DNA of 64,000 bases from Amoebophrya sp. A120 (Eukaryota > Sar > Dinophyceae > Syndiniales > Amoebophryaceae): positions 2,420,054 to 2,484,053 of the forward strand of contig CAJINV010000005.1 of assembly GCA_905178155.1 (NCBI GenBank). Reading direction: 5' to 3'. Position numbers and translations under genes: made by a program. Of the stretch, positions 14,401-26,400 are shown piece after piece. Position 1 is the first letter of the stretch. Every line of letters begins with the position of its first letter. The notes beneath the pieces are model-generated. The model searched no databases and was not told the DNA's origin. It saw only the letters and a list, made by a program, of their open reading frames with translations.

Positions 14401-17400
14401 ACGGCTACGCGAAGGACCGGCACGGCCTGTGCCGGCCAAATTGGCAGAGATGCGTCAGCAAAGAAGATTGCCACGGGCGGGGGAAGTCTGTCTTCCGCTT
14501 CCAGGGGGACGACGGGCGGGGCGGAGCGACCTGCACCTGCGTCTGCGACAACCAGGCCTTGGAATGGAAGACGGGGTGCTCGGAGTGCAAAAGGGGCGAC
14601 CGGGGGAAAACCACCGCGGGGTACAGTTGCGCCGACCACGCGTTTCAGATCTCCGGGGGTGCTTTTGCACCGAAAACCACCACCACCTCGACAACGACGG
14701 TGTCCGGAGCGGGTAGTTCTACTGCGACGACGAGCGCACCGCCGGCAGCGAATGCTACCGCTGGAGATGCTGCAAATCAGGCGGCTGGACAAACAGGTGC
14801 AACGACCGCTGCTCCATCTGGTACTGCTGCACAAACAGGTGACGCAGGAACAGCAGCAGCCGGAGGGAGCTCTGGCCCTCCAGACGTCATTTCCAAAGCT
14901 ACGCCAGAGGCGTGGCGAGAAACGATTCTGCTCCACAACCTCTACCGGTGCCTGCACAACGTCCCGCCACTTATCTGGAACACTGACCTCGCGACGAACA
15001 GCGAGCAACACAAGGCCAAGTGCGATTTACCCGCGAACACGATGTGCAGTTTTTCCGCTTCCGACCAGTACCATTCGCCGACGAGCACACGAAGCAACAA
15101 ATTCGGCTTCACCAGCACCTTCGGCGAGAACATCGCGGAGGGGAGTGGCGGGGACCACGATCTGAACGAACAGACTTGGGGGAGGGCTACGAAGTGGTGG
15201 TACGAGGACGAGATCATTTTGACGAAAAATTGGCCGAAAGCGAGTGTCTCCGATCCAAAAGAATCTCTACCAAGCCTTAACACGAAAGGCATTGAAACCC
15301 CGGTGGCGAAGTGGACGAACGAAGCGGCGGCAGCTGGCAGCGGCTTGGCGGAAAGCCTGCAGGACGTCCCGGTTCCCGGCAGCGCGATCGGCCACTACAC
15401 GCAGGTGGTGTGGGGCGATTCGTGGGAGCTCGGCTGTGCCGGCTTTGCGACCGGGAAAACGGTTCTGTGTCAGTACGGACGGGGCGGAAACGTGGGCAGC
15501 GCGACCAGCACGGCACTGTTCAAGGCGAATGTCGTAGCCATTGCGAAAACGGAAAAAGATTGCAAAAATGCGAATGACAATCAGTTCCAGGTACAAGGTT
15601 CCGTCAAAATCATGCTTCCGGGGGCCTACGTGTCCACCTGCAACACCGCGGCTGCGTTCATCCAGAAGGGACTGGAGACGCCGGTGAGGGAGGCGTTTAA
15701 GGCGCAGTGGAAACTCACCGCGACCAAATTCGACGTGTACATCGAGGACAACCCGATGTACGGTGCGAAGTGTGAAAAGGAACAAACTGGTCTCTCTTAC
15801 GAGTTCGGCTTCATCCTCCGGTCGTTGTCGGCCGGGAAAGCCAAATGCGTGAAGAACGCATTGATGGGTGCTAGTACAGGGGCCTCCCTGCTCTCGACCT
15901 TGAAGCAAAAGTGCGATGAGTTCCCCGACGCCCAGGTTGGGGCCTGCGCGAAGATGATGACGGGCGGGGTGAGTGGCGTGAAGCTGGGGGATGTTCTTCC
16001 GCTGGTTTACAGGCCGGAGATGGAGGACGAGGAGAATATTGCCGCGAACACGGGCGAAGACTGTAGCACGGCAGCTCCAAGTTCTGCTGCAGCGGGCGGG
16101 GCGAACGCTGCTGGAGCTAGTACAGGGACAGCTTCGAATGCTACAAGTGAGGAAGGTGCCTCGAATGCGACAGCTGCAGGAACACCACAAAACGCAACTT
16201 CCACCTCTACATCTACTACAACTTTGCCGCTTGTGAACAAATCGCTTGACTTTAAGGTTTTCATTCCCAACCTCAATCAGGCCAAAGCGGCCATCCTCTC
16301 GCGGGCTTTCAATCTCACGATTCTCTTCGCGGAACCAGAAGCCACCGTTCTCGTGGGCAACGCTGGGCTTTCGGTGGCGGATCCGGCGGACTACTATCTG
16401 GAGAATACAGAATTGGTCGACAACCTCGCGGTATCAAATGCAAAAATGTCTGGGTCTGGAAGGGCCAAACTTGTGATGCTGTATTTGGATGCTAAAAAAA
16501 CCTGTATTGCATGACCAGCAAGACGAGGATTCAAATTTGGCTACGCGGAGACGGCATTTGTCATGCTGGATGCGCATAGATAAGCGCTCAAAAAAACTGT
16601 GATGCTATGGCATACATCACGGACATCATGGATCATGGAAAATGTGCATGACAAAGCTGTGCTCTTCCAGACACAGACATTTTTGCATTTGATACGCGGC
16701 TGGTTTAAAAGAGGCGTTCGGCGTTGCGAAGGTCGAGGTCGTTGGCATTGAAGTGACCGAAGCGGCAAGTTTCATGTACGAGGTGCGCGCGGCGCTGGAT
16801 GAAGACGAGACGGAATTCGAGCGCTTAGTTTCGCTTTCCGATGAAGAGGAATTTCTCTTCGACGAAGCAGATCAAGCAGCGGCCGCGGTGGAGGAGGCCG
16901 AACTCGCCGCGGACGATCCGCTGTACTCGTTGCGAAAAAAGGGGAAGGATGTTGCGAAAACGAATGCCCACACGGAGTACGTGCAAAACTGGATACAGAG
17001 GCACCATTTGAAAAAGCAATCAGGATCGCAATTCCCCGACGGAGCACCCACGACTTCCGCGCCGGGGGAGGAACAAAAACAAATGGAAGAGGAGGACAGC
17101 AAAGAACTTCGAGACCAGACTGTTATGAATTGCAAAAGTATCGCACTCGTATAAATGCATTAAAAATCTCGATTTCCTCAGCATGAGGGATCAAATTTGT
17201 ATTGCTGATTTCCCTTAAGAGAAAGATTTGTGATGCATGATGATTGCAATACGAGTACGACTACGATACTTTTGCACAGGATAACTGTTTTGAAGCAAAA
17301 AGCAAAAGACGTTTTAATGAAGTTCATGGCGAAGAAGTTGAAGGAGCAGGGCGAAAACCACCTAGGAAGTAGAACTGCGCCGAACACGGAAAGAGTTTTG

Positions 17401-20400
17401 GAGGAAGAATACTTGAGCGCTGCCAGGAGGTACGAGGCGGCCTCGAAGGTGCATGATCAGGGCGGCAAAACATCAACTGCGCCGGAGCTGCAGGCGACAA
17501 AAACAAGAACTCGTGCTGCCGCTGACATCATGCGGGCTGCGCAGGAGGCTGCTCTGCGGCAGGTTCTTGTGCCGCAGGCTGGGGCGAGGAAGTCTACGAC
17601 TGCGAGGGCAGGAGCTCTGGAAAATGCAGTCGTTGGACCTAGTACTGGTGGTGGTGGTCCAGATATTCGAGCGCCTGTGCAGGAACATGTAGCTGAAGCA
17701 GCAACTATGCAGACCGACGAGCATGATGACGAGTTCGTTACGAAGGCCGAGGTCGCTTCGGATTTGTACGACAAAGTCTTGAGGCAGCTGCAGTCCCACG
17801 GGATCAACGTCGTTGATAAAAAAAATGCTGCGCCGTCTCCTGCTGCTGCTGTTCCACAGGAGTCCTCTTCGAAGAACCCAGCTGGTGTTGCCCTCGCAAA
17901 CGTCGCCTCTGGTGCAGCTGCTGTTCAAGATCCGTCTACGAAGATCTCCGACGCCAACCTCGATGTGGACGTCACCTTGCAGGACGAAACCTTCCAGAAC
18001 CTGCAGAACACGCTGAAACGCTTCAAAAACGGCATTCCGAAGGAGCAGGACGAAGAAGGGCGTGAAAGCGAGGTTTCAGGAACGACCCCCGCAACTAATG
18101 CCATGAGCAACAAGGTTCTGAACATCGACGAGCTTTACAGTCAGGCGGTGAAATCGCTGGAAGCCAAGGGGATCAAAGTAGTTGATGACAAAAAACTTAC
18201 GAAGAAGCAGGCGCAAGTAGAGGAAGACCAATTTGATCACAACGCGGGACAAGAAATAAATCAAGACATCACCTCGTTTTTCCAAACTACTTCGTTTTCC
18301 ACCACGACACAGCACAAGAGCTACCGCAGCGACAAGAAGCAATTCACTTCCCTCGTGCTTTCCTTGATCGGTGAAATGCGGAGGCAAGCGGCAGAAAAAA
18401 AGTCTACAAAAGCGTACGACATTTCGATCGAGTACGTCATGCACGACCCAAGTTTCGCGGACGACCCGACCACTGATGGGGAGAAAAACATGGTGGAAAA
18501 TATCGATATTGGAAAACTAACGAACATATTAGCCGAGAAAGTCGGCGACACCTCGATCCAAGTAACGACCGCGCCAACGGCGGTGAAAATGTCGGTGACG
18601 CAGGCGCAGAAGTTGAAGAAAATTCTGGCCGTGAAGGTGTTGCAGGGGTACGCGGGAACGTTAAAAACCGGCGTGACCGCGGAGAAGTCTGAATTGAACA
18701 CGGGTTTAACCCCCTCGGAAGAACAACTAGAAGCGGGGGTGACGCCAGAATCCCAGGAACTGAACACGAATGCGACGGCGGGAGATGCTGGCTCGGGGCA
18801 ATTTTCCGTGACCCCGACGGACAAAAAATTCGAGACTACTGCAACCGCGTACAACGGGAATCTGAAAACCGCGGTCGAGCCGGGCACGACGGAAGCGGGG
18901 GTCGGCGTTACGGGGGAGAAAACAATTGTTAATATCCCTGGTGTATTGAGAGGAAAAATCCCCCCTCCCCATATTGAAAAGGCATGTTTCCGAAAATTTG
19001 CGTTGCTGATTTGAGGCCACAAATCAAATTTGTTTTGCAAGAAGGCAAGGGCAGAAGCTTTCGCCCCATTATGGAGGCGATTTGTCATGCTGCTGGGCCT
19101 AAAGGGGAGCCGCTTGCCATGCTGAACAACTAGACGCATACGCCCCTACCGCCTGGGGACCTGACTGCAGTGCTTTTCTGCAATACAAAGCTGATTTGTG
19201 TACTCAAATCCAGCACGGCTACAAAACCGATGAGTTCGGGCTGCTGACTGTTCCACCTCCCCTAAGTGTGATCATTGCCGCCTCACGCCTCAAATCCAGC
19301 ATCAGAAATTTCGTTTTGATATGGGGAGGGGGGATTTTTCCTTTTGATATGGTGTTACCCCTGCAACGGGGTCGATGACGATCGGGAACATGGTCCCCCC
19401 AAACAAGTACGTCGCAACCACCGGCGAGTTATCAAATGTAAAAATGTCTGGGTCTGGAAGGACAAGGATGCAACTTGTGATGCGCATTTCAGAACACACA
19501 AAAATCTTTCATGCATAGGTAGCAAAAGCAGCTCACTTTCTGTCACCAAAATGGGGGATTTGTCATGCGGGTTCGGCATTGCGGAAGCTTCTCGAAACCT
19601 GTGATGCTAGAGCTTCCATGACAGCCCTTCTGTGTCATGCAGAAACAGCATGACTCTTCCAGACCCAGACATTTTTACAGTTGATACGAGTTTTCTTTGA
19701 ATGTCACCGGGAATTTGAATCCGAAATTGAACGGCACCATGTACTTCAACGACGTGGTTTTCCAAAAAACCGCAAACCGCACCCCTGCATTCCCCTGGAA
19801 GTCCGATCTGCAGAAGTTAGCCAATTGGATGAACAACCCGGATGACGACCGACAGTTGTCGATCTTTCGGGTTCGCGTCCCCTTGCAAGTTTTCCTAGGC
19901 GTGATGCCGGAACCAAAGCAGACCTCGCCCTGGACCAAATCTGGCCCGATGGACGCGTGCCGGGACATCGTGGGGTCTGTGTTGAACGCCGACAGTTTGT
20001 TCGAGCTATTGAAAGCGGAGATCGGGCCGAATGTAGTCAAAGTGGAAGACTTGTTCTGCATGGACTACCGGAATCACTTCGCCTTGAACTTAACCAGCCC
20101 GATTCCGTTGAACAGCTCGCAGACGTCCACGTCCTTTGGATTCCGCGTTTTGACTTCTTTGCTTCACAAGTACAAAAACGCGGATATGGTCAAGGACATG
20201 CTGTTGATGAGTGGGAAGAGGGTTATTGGTGAGGGGGAAGGACAAGGATTAGCATTAGGCTCTGGCGTCGTCAGAGAAACTTCTTCACTAGTTCAAAAAT
20301 CATCTGCAACCGCGCCAAACGACACCGGAACAAACAGTACGAATGGCAGCAGCGCCGGTGCAAATAACAACAGCAGCGCCAGTTCGACATCTTCTGAGCA

Positions 20401-23400
20401 GATTATCCTATGTAAAAACGTCCCCACCCCAGAGTCAAGATGGGGATTTTTTTTTTTTTTGCCTGCGGGAGGGGATTCGCTTGTTCTTGTTCTTGTTCTT
20501 GTTCTGGGCTTGTGTTACGGTGAGAACGGCACCCACCCGTTGTGCTTAATAATGCGCTCCCACGCGCGAACTTTTTTTGTTCTTTTGCATCACACACGCA
20601 CAAGAAAGGCGAACCCCCTAAACCAACACCTTTTTTCCATCTTCTGCGGCCCTCACGCACCAGGACTACTCCTGATACGCGGGAACAACCCGGAGGTTGT
20701 TTTGCATGATAAGATCGCCAGCAGAGTGCATGCAGCAGTGGGAGATACAAAATTACTTGAAACCCTAAACCCCGCACAACGCACTGAATCCTAGTTAACG
20801 TCTAGAGCCGTAAGCCGCGGCAGACGTCCACCAGGGGAGGTAGATGGGGTCGTAGTAAATCGAAAAAAAGTTTCTGCGCGCCCACATACAAAGATATCGG
20901 TCGAGAATATTTGTATGCGCAGTAAGCCGCTGCACGAAGAGATTAAAATTTTTCAAAATATCTATTAGAACTAATTCGCCTTCCTGCGCCCCGGTACTCG
21001 AGCACGCAAATGCAAACTGAGATCTTCGGCGGCCAGTCATGCATTACAAATGGGGGGCAGGTCCCCCATGACCAACCTATGAAAACGGCCCACCGAGCGC
21101 ACCCGCTTCCTCTAAGGGGAGGCCCACGAATATTAAATGGTCGAGCTGATTTGGAACAGGCGATACTAGTGACCTAAGTGCGAAAAGCCGTGCATTTAGC
21201 AAACGCGGAACCCTGAAGCTGTACTATGACCCAGATGCCGAGGGACTTTTGGAAACTACTCCGGGTTCGAAGTGCGAATGCCGCCGATGCCGAAAAAACG
21301 CACGTAAAAATGTGATCTACACAAAAAATTATTTGTATTTTTTTGTTTTTCAAGTCGTGCTTATGGCTGCGCAAAACGGTCTATCTAAAACGGGGGAGGG
21401 ATAGGGACGGTTGATCCCCGGGTGGGAGGGACGGTTGAACACAGAAAGCCACTTTCCCCAGAATCAAACCCGCTGGCAAGGCGGAAAAAAAAAACAGCTG
21501 CCCCTGCGAGGACGCGGGCTACGCAGGCTAGCGCTAAGAAGGCGAGTCAGGTAAGCCAACAACACTACACGACAGAAGAAGTAAAGGGGTAGGCGCCAAA
21601 ATCTACATGGGAATATGGGGGAAGCCGGGAAGATCGTATTTTTTTAAAGCAGGAGGAGCGTACGAATTTGCGATCAAGCTCCTGAAGAGGACGAACGAAG
21701 GGCGACACACGTGTACGAACCGACGCTGCGCAGCCAGTAAGCCGCTGCGCAAAAATACAAAAGCACACATAGAAATCGGCTACCCGCATGCAAAAAAAAG
21801 AAAAAGAAGAAAAGGAAAAGGGGCATTCTTATTTCAGAAAAGGAAAAGGGGCACTATTGTTAGCTAAACAGTAATTCTATCTAGTTCAGCACTTCACCAC
21901 CCTACTCAACTACCTACCTACCGAGGGCCCACCGGGTCTGGCCTACTCTAAAATATGTAATGTTTTTGGGGGGGCGGGGCTAAAGGTCGAGACTAAAGCT
22001 ATGTGCAGAAGCCGCTGCACGAAGAGTAGTAAAATTTTTCAATTCTATCTATTAGCAACTAATTCGTCTTCCAGCACCCCGGTACTCGAGCACGCCATGC
22101 AAAGCAGAGACTTCGGCGACCCAACATGCATGACAGGTGGGGAATAAATTCCCCATGACCAACCTATGAAAGTGGTCAACCGAGCGCACCCGCTTCCTCA
22201 CAGGGGTGGTCCACGAATACTATAGGCCGAGAATGTGTCAGGTGGTACTAATTTTCTAGAACGACCAAACGCGCATTTAGCTGCCGCGCGCCTTGTATAC
22301 GAGACTATGACCCTTATGCCGAGGGACTTTGAACAGCTACACCAGGCGCATAATGCGACAGCCGCCGATGCCATAAGGTCGAACATAAAAAATGATCTAC
22401 GGAAAAAGGACTAGACTAAAAACGCAAGAGCAGTTTTTCACTATTTACATGAGGAGGGGCGGGACGGTTGAACCCCGGGAGGGAGGGACGGTTGAACCCA
22501 GACTGCATTCTTCCACTCTATACACGGCTACCCGCATGCAAAAAAAATATGGAGAAAAGGAAAAGGGGCTGCAGGCCCTTGCACGCAAAGAGGTTGGCGC
22601 CCTGCCTTGAGTATGAGTAGAGTCAAGATGGGGATTTTGCAACACAAACCTTGAAGTTTTGGGAACCACGCATGACAAATTGCAGGCTGTAGTGTAGTGC
22701 AGTTTAGCAATGGAAGCCGCATAACAAATCGATCTCCTCATGCTGTTTACAGCACTACAAGTTCCAAAACACGATTGAGAATGCCCCTCATGGGAGCGCG
22801 CATTACAAACGCTCTTGTGCTTGCAGATCTGCATCACAACTATGGTGTGGGGACGTTTTTCCACAGGATACAGATCGTGAAAACCCTTTCCATGCAGCTG
22901 TCCCCGGATGAGATTTTCAATTTGCTCAACTTCACCGTTCCCGGGCTCTTCGGCCGCCTGGCGGAACTCGACGGGACCACTGTTCGCGACGTAGCTGTGG
23001 AGTTCCTCGTTTCCTTACCAGGTTACGACTACAACGAGGGGGGAGATTCCCAGAACGAGATCATCCAGCATTCCATTCCGAAATTAAAGTCTGCGATCGG
23101 GGATGCTTTCGACAATAACAACCAGATGTTCAAGCGGGTTGGGGTTTACCCCGAGATTGGCATCATGGACATCAACGCGTTCCCAATTCGCAAAGTGATC
23201 CAGCACGTGGAAGACAACTTAGCCGAGCAGCAGGAGGGGATGGTGTACGTCATCAACGCAGACGTGAAGGCGAATTTGCTCGTTCCCCCCCTCTGGTACG
23301 ACCCGCACGCGAACGACTATGCATTGCAAATATGTCTGGGTCTGGAAGGTTGCAACTTGTAATGCTAATTCTGGACCATGCAAAAATCTGTGTTGCATGA

Positions 23401-26400
23401 CTGCCAAAAGCTGTCCACTTTCGACCAAGTTGGCAGGGAGTTTCTCATGCAGAATAGGCATGATAGGGATCTCAGAGAATCTGTCATGCTAGGCGCTGCA
23501 TTCCAGACGACATGGATCATGGAAAATCTGCATGACAAGTCTCGAAATCTTCCAGACCCAGACATATTTGCATTTGATACCGACGACCCGAATGCAATCG
23601 TGAAGGAAGCGCCGACACCGAGTTGTGAGGAGACGCTGGCGAAGATGGACAAGAAGCAGATCGAGTTAGACGTGCAAGACCTGATGCAGGAGGTGCAGTT
23701 GGAGGATTTAAAAAATCAGTCAGAAGTCATCCGCGACGGCACCAACGTCACGCTCGAGAAGATGGAGTGCGACCCGAAGAAGTTGCTGACAGCGGAAGGG
23801 TTGGACTTGACCCCGATGAGTAGCAAGGACGAATCTCTGGTGAAACTGTCCTTTTCCATGCGGTCCGCGGCGGACAACGCGTTGAAGGCTTTCCCGGGGT
23901 TGGGGAAGGGAATTCGCCACGCGTTGTTGCTAGCGGTCCAGCGGGTCGGGGCGGCGATTCGGAAAATCTCGATTTTGCCCAGAATTGGTCTCCCGGAGAA
24001 AACCTGGACGTTGGTGGATAAGCCGCATTCGCGGAACATCTTGGACCCGACACAACCCGTGATCGAAGAGGTGAACACGACGGTTCTGCTGTTTTCCATG
24101 ACGCCGAAATTTTCCCTGCCGGCGGGGAAGACGTGCAAGGATGTCGCCGCCGCGGTGCTTGCCGGGGAGTCGCAGATTGTCGAATTGCTGAAAAAAGCGT
24201 TTTACCCTGTGCAAAAGTTGTATCGTACTCGCAGTAATCGCAGTCATGCGTTACCAATTTCCATCCCAAGGTTACAAATTCCATTTGTCATGCTGGCCGA
24301 ACAATTTGGAATGCGATTTCTACTAGTACGATGTTTTTGCGATGCATAAGGTTGGCTTAGCGGATCAAGATGACGAAGCCGCGACCATGGCGATCCAGAA
24401 TGTCTTCTGCCCAGGGGATCCGGGGTACTTTCTGGCGGAGGAAAGTCGGGAGTGGACTGGTATAGTTTTTAGAGCGTACGTAAGGTTTTGTTTTGTTGTT
24501 CTCGTTTTGAAGATTTTTTTCAAAACACTCTCGAACTTCTCGATGGACGCAGATCCAATCGCACCTCAATCATGCTACTTCTTCTTTAAAAGCAGTTGCA
24601 GGCATTTACGTTTTTTCCAACGCACAGGTTTCGACGATCCAGCTTTCGACACATCAGTTGCATCCTCCGACGCGCTGCTCCAGCCGGCGTATGGAAGATC
24701 TTTTGGCCTCACGAGCCTGGAAACTGAACGCCAAGCAAAGCAAGTCGTGTCCGTTGGGGAGACGCAGCTGCAAGTCCAGGTCGCTTTGGGTGGGAAAGCG
24801 GTCATTAACCCCAGTGGGGACGTGGATGACAATTTTCTCGTCAAAGTCGCCAACGGCTGCAAGCCGGACAAAGCGAAGCTGCAGGTCGGCATTGACACGA
24901 CGGTGTACCGAAACATTTCCAAAGACAACCCGGCACTGTTAAACACCACCATCAACGAGCCGGAAGTGGTCGATTACGGGTTTGACATCACGTCGGAAAA
25001 TCAAAATTATGGTGGAGCTGAAGGTGGTGTAGTTTATTCCGCTGGAGGGGGCAACAACCAGAGTGGCGCGACTAGCAACAGCAGCAGCAACTCGAATTCC
25101 AGTACCAGCGCTGGTGTTTTTGCGGACGACAACGTCACAGAGGAGGATGTAGAAGCGTTCTACAAGCAGCAAGAAGAGTACATGTCAGTGAACGTACCAA
25201 ATGTAAAAATGTCTGGGTCTGGAAAATTTGAACTTGTAATGCGTGTCATGCATTCCTGGAAAATCTGTGTTGCATGAGCAGCAAAACAGAGGCTTTCTTT
25301 GTCATGCGAAAACGCAATTTGTAATGCGTGCTAGGCATCAGCAGACCTCTCAAAAGCTTGTCATGCTTGGCTGCCATTGGAAGCGCTTCAATCATGCGCA
25401 ATTCAGCAACACAAGTTTCCAGACCCAGACATTTTTACATTTGATAGAACGTCACGGGCGACGATTTTCACGACGAAGTTGTCAGTTTCGATTTACTCGG
25501 CAATGGGTCGCAGAACGTCAGTTTCAACATCACGAAGATCACCCCTTTGCTCAAACTCGGGAAGCAACTTGCAAGCGGAGAGTCCAATAAGTGTGTGGTT
25601 AACGCGTTTAAGGATAATTCTGTCCTCGAAAAGCAGGGAATAGAAATCGACGAAAGTAGCGTGGATAAAAATCTGTTCCCAAAATCGCTTTTACCAAAAG
25701 TGTCCAACAAGATCAAGATCCGGGAAAAAGCGAAGTTCTCTATCGTCCAGCCCCCGGTCCGGTACTTCTTCAAGCTCTTCTGCGACCCGCCGAGCCGGAA
25801 TATCTCGGACCGGTTTAGATCGCAGATTTTCCCACCCGGCAAGTCAATTTTCGCGGACAAGAAACTCTTCGAGTCGCAGGAGGAAAAGTCCGCGTTTGAG
25901 ATGGGACAGAAATCCGAATACCACAATTTGCAAGAAATGGACGACATGCTTCTTGAATTTCCGAAGATGAGCAATTCCGTCGGGAAAGCATTTTTGAAAG
26001 CACTCGTCTCCACGACGCACGGGCGGGAATTGCTGAGGACTTGGATGCTGCAGATGGTGTACTTGGGGACAGAGAACAGCGAAAAATTGGTGGAGAAGAT
26101 GCAGAAGACTTTGATTGAATTGGAAATTCCAGACATCGAGGATTTCTTGAATCCAAAGACGTTGAAAACCGCATTCGGATTATACCTAGATCGACAAGTC
26201 CGGTCGACGTATTGCAATTACCTCGCTTTCGACGTGTTCCAGCCCCCGGGCGCGAAGTGGGCCGCGATGGCGGCCGCGGCGGCGAAGGATAAAAGTAAGG
26301 AAAAGCCTGTATTCAGAGGAAAAGTCCCCCCTCCCCATATCGAAAACGTATGTTTCCGAAAATTTGTCTTGCTGATTTGAGAGCACAAATCACGTCTGTC

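Larger units (their letters stand above)
20451..22618 (-). mobile_element. Retroposed-type insertion inside introner H2
   Basis: A 20-bp duplication (AGAGTCAAGATGGGGATTTT, 20431-20450 and 22619-22638) brackets about 2.17 kb. A T-run (20447-20460) at the left edge reads as a poly(A) tail on the minus strand. Long target duplication plus tail is the signature of target-primed reverse transcription. No reverse transcriptase or other protein is encoded. It contains two diverged copies of a roughly 0.5-kb unit. Source unknown. Confidence 0.65.
20404..22870. mobile_element. Introner H2 (family H) carrying a nested 2.2-kb insertion
   Basis: Left arm TATCCTATGTAAAAACGTCC and right arm GGGGACGTTTTTCCACAGG match H1. 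Perfect repeat CAGAT flanks the whole 2,467 bp. Join SSEQ/IVKT, phase 2. The H sequence stops at about 20450 and resumes at 22619, so the bulk is a secondary insertion. Confidence 0.85.

Noticed and set aside
20404-22870. LTR retrotransposon as the source of the nested insert
   Set aside because: The two internal units are diverged, do not sit at the borders, and no gag/pol-like frame exists; the T-run and 20-bp duplication fit poly(A)-tail retroposition better.
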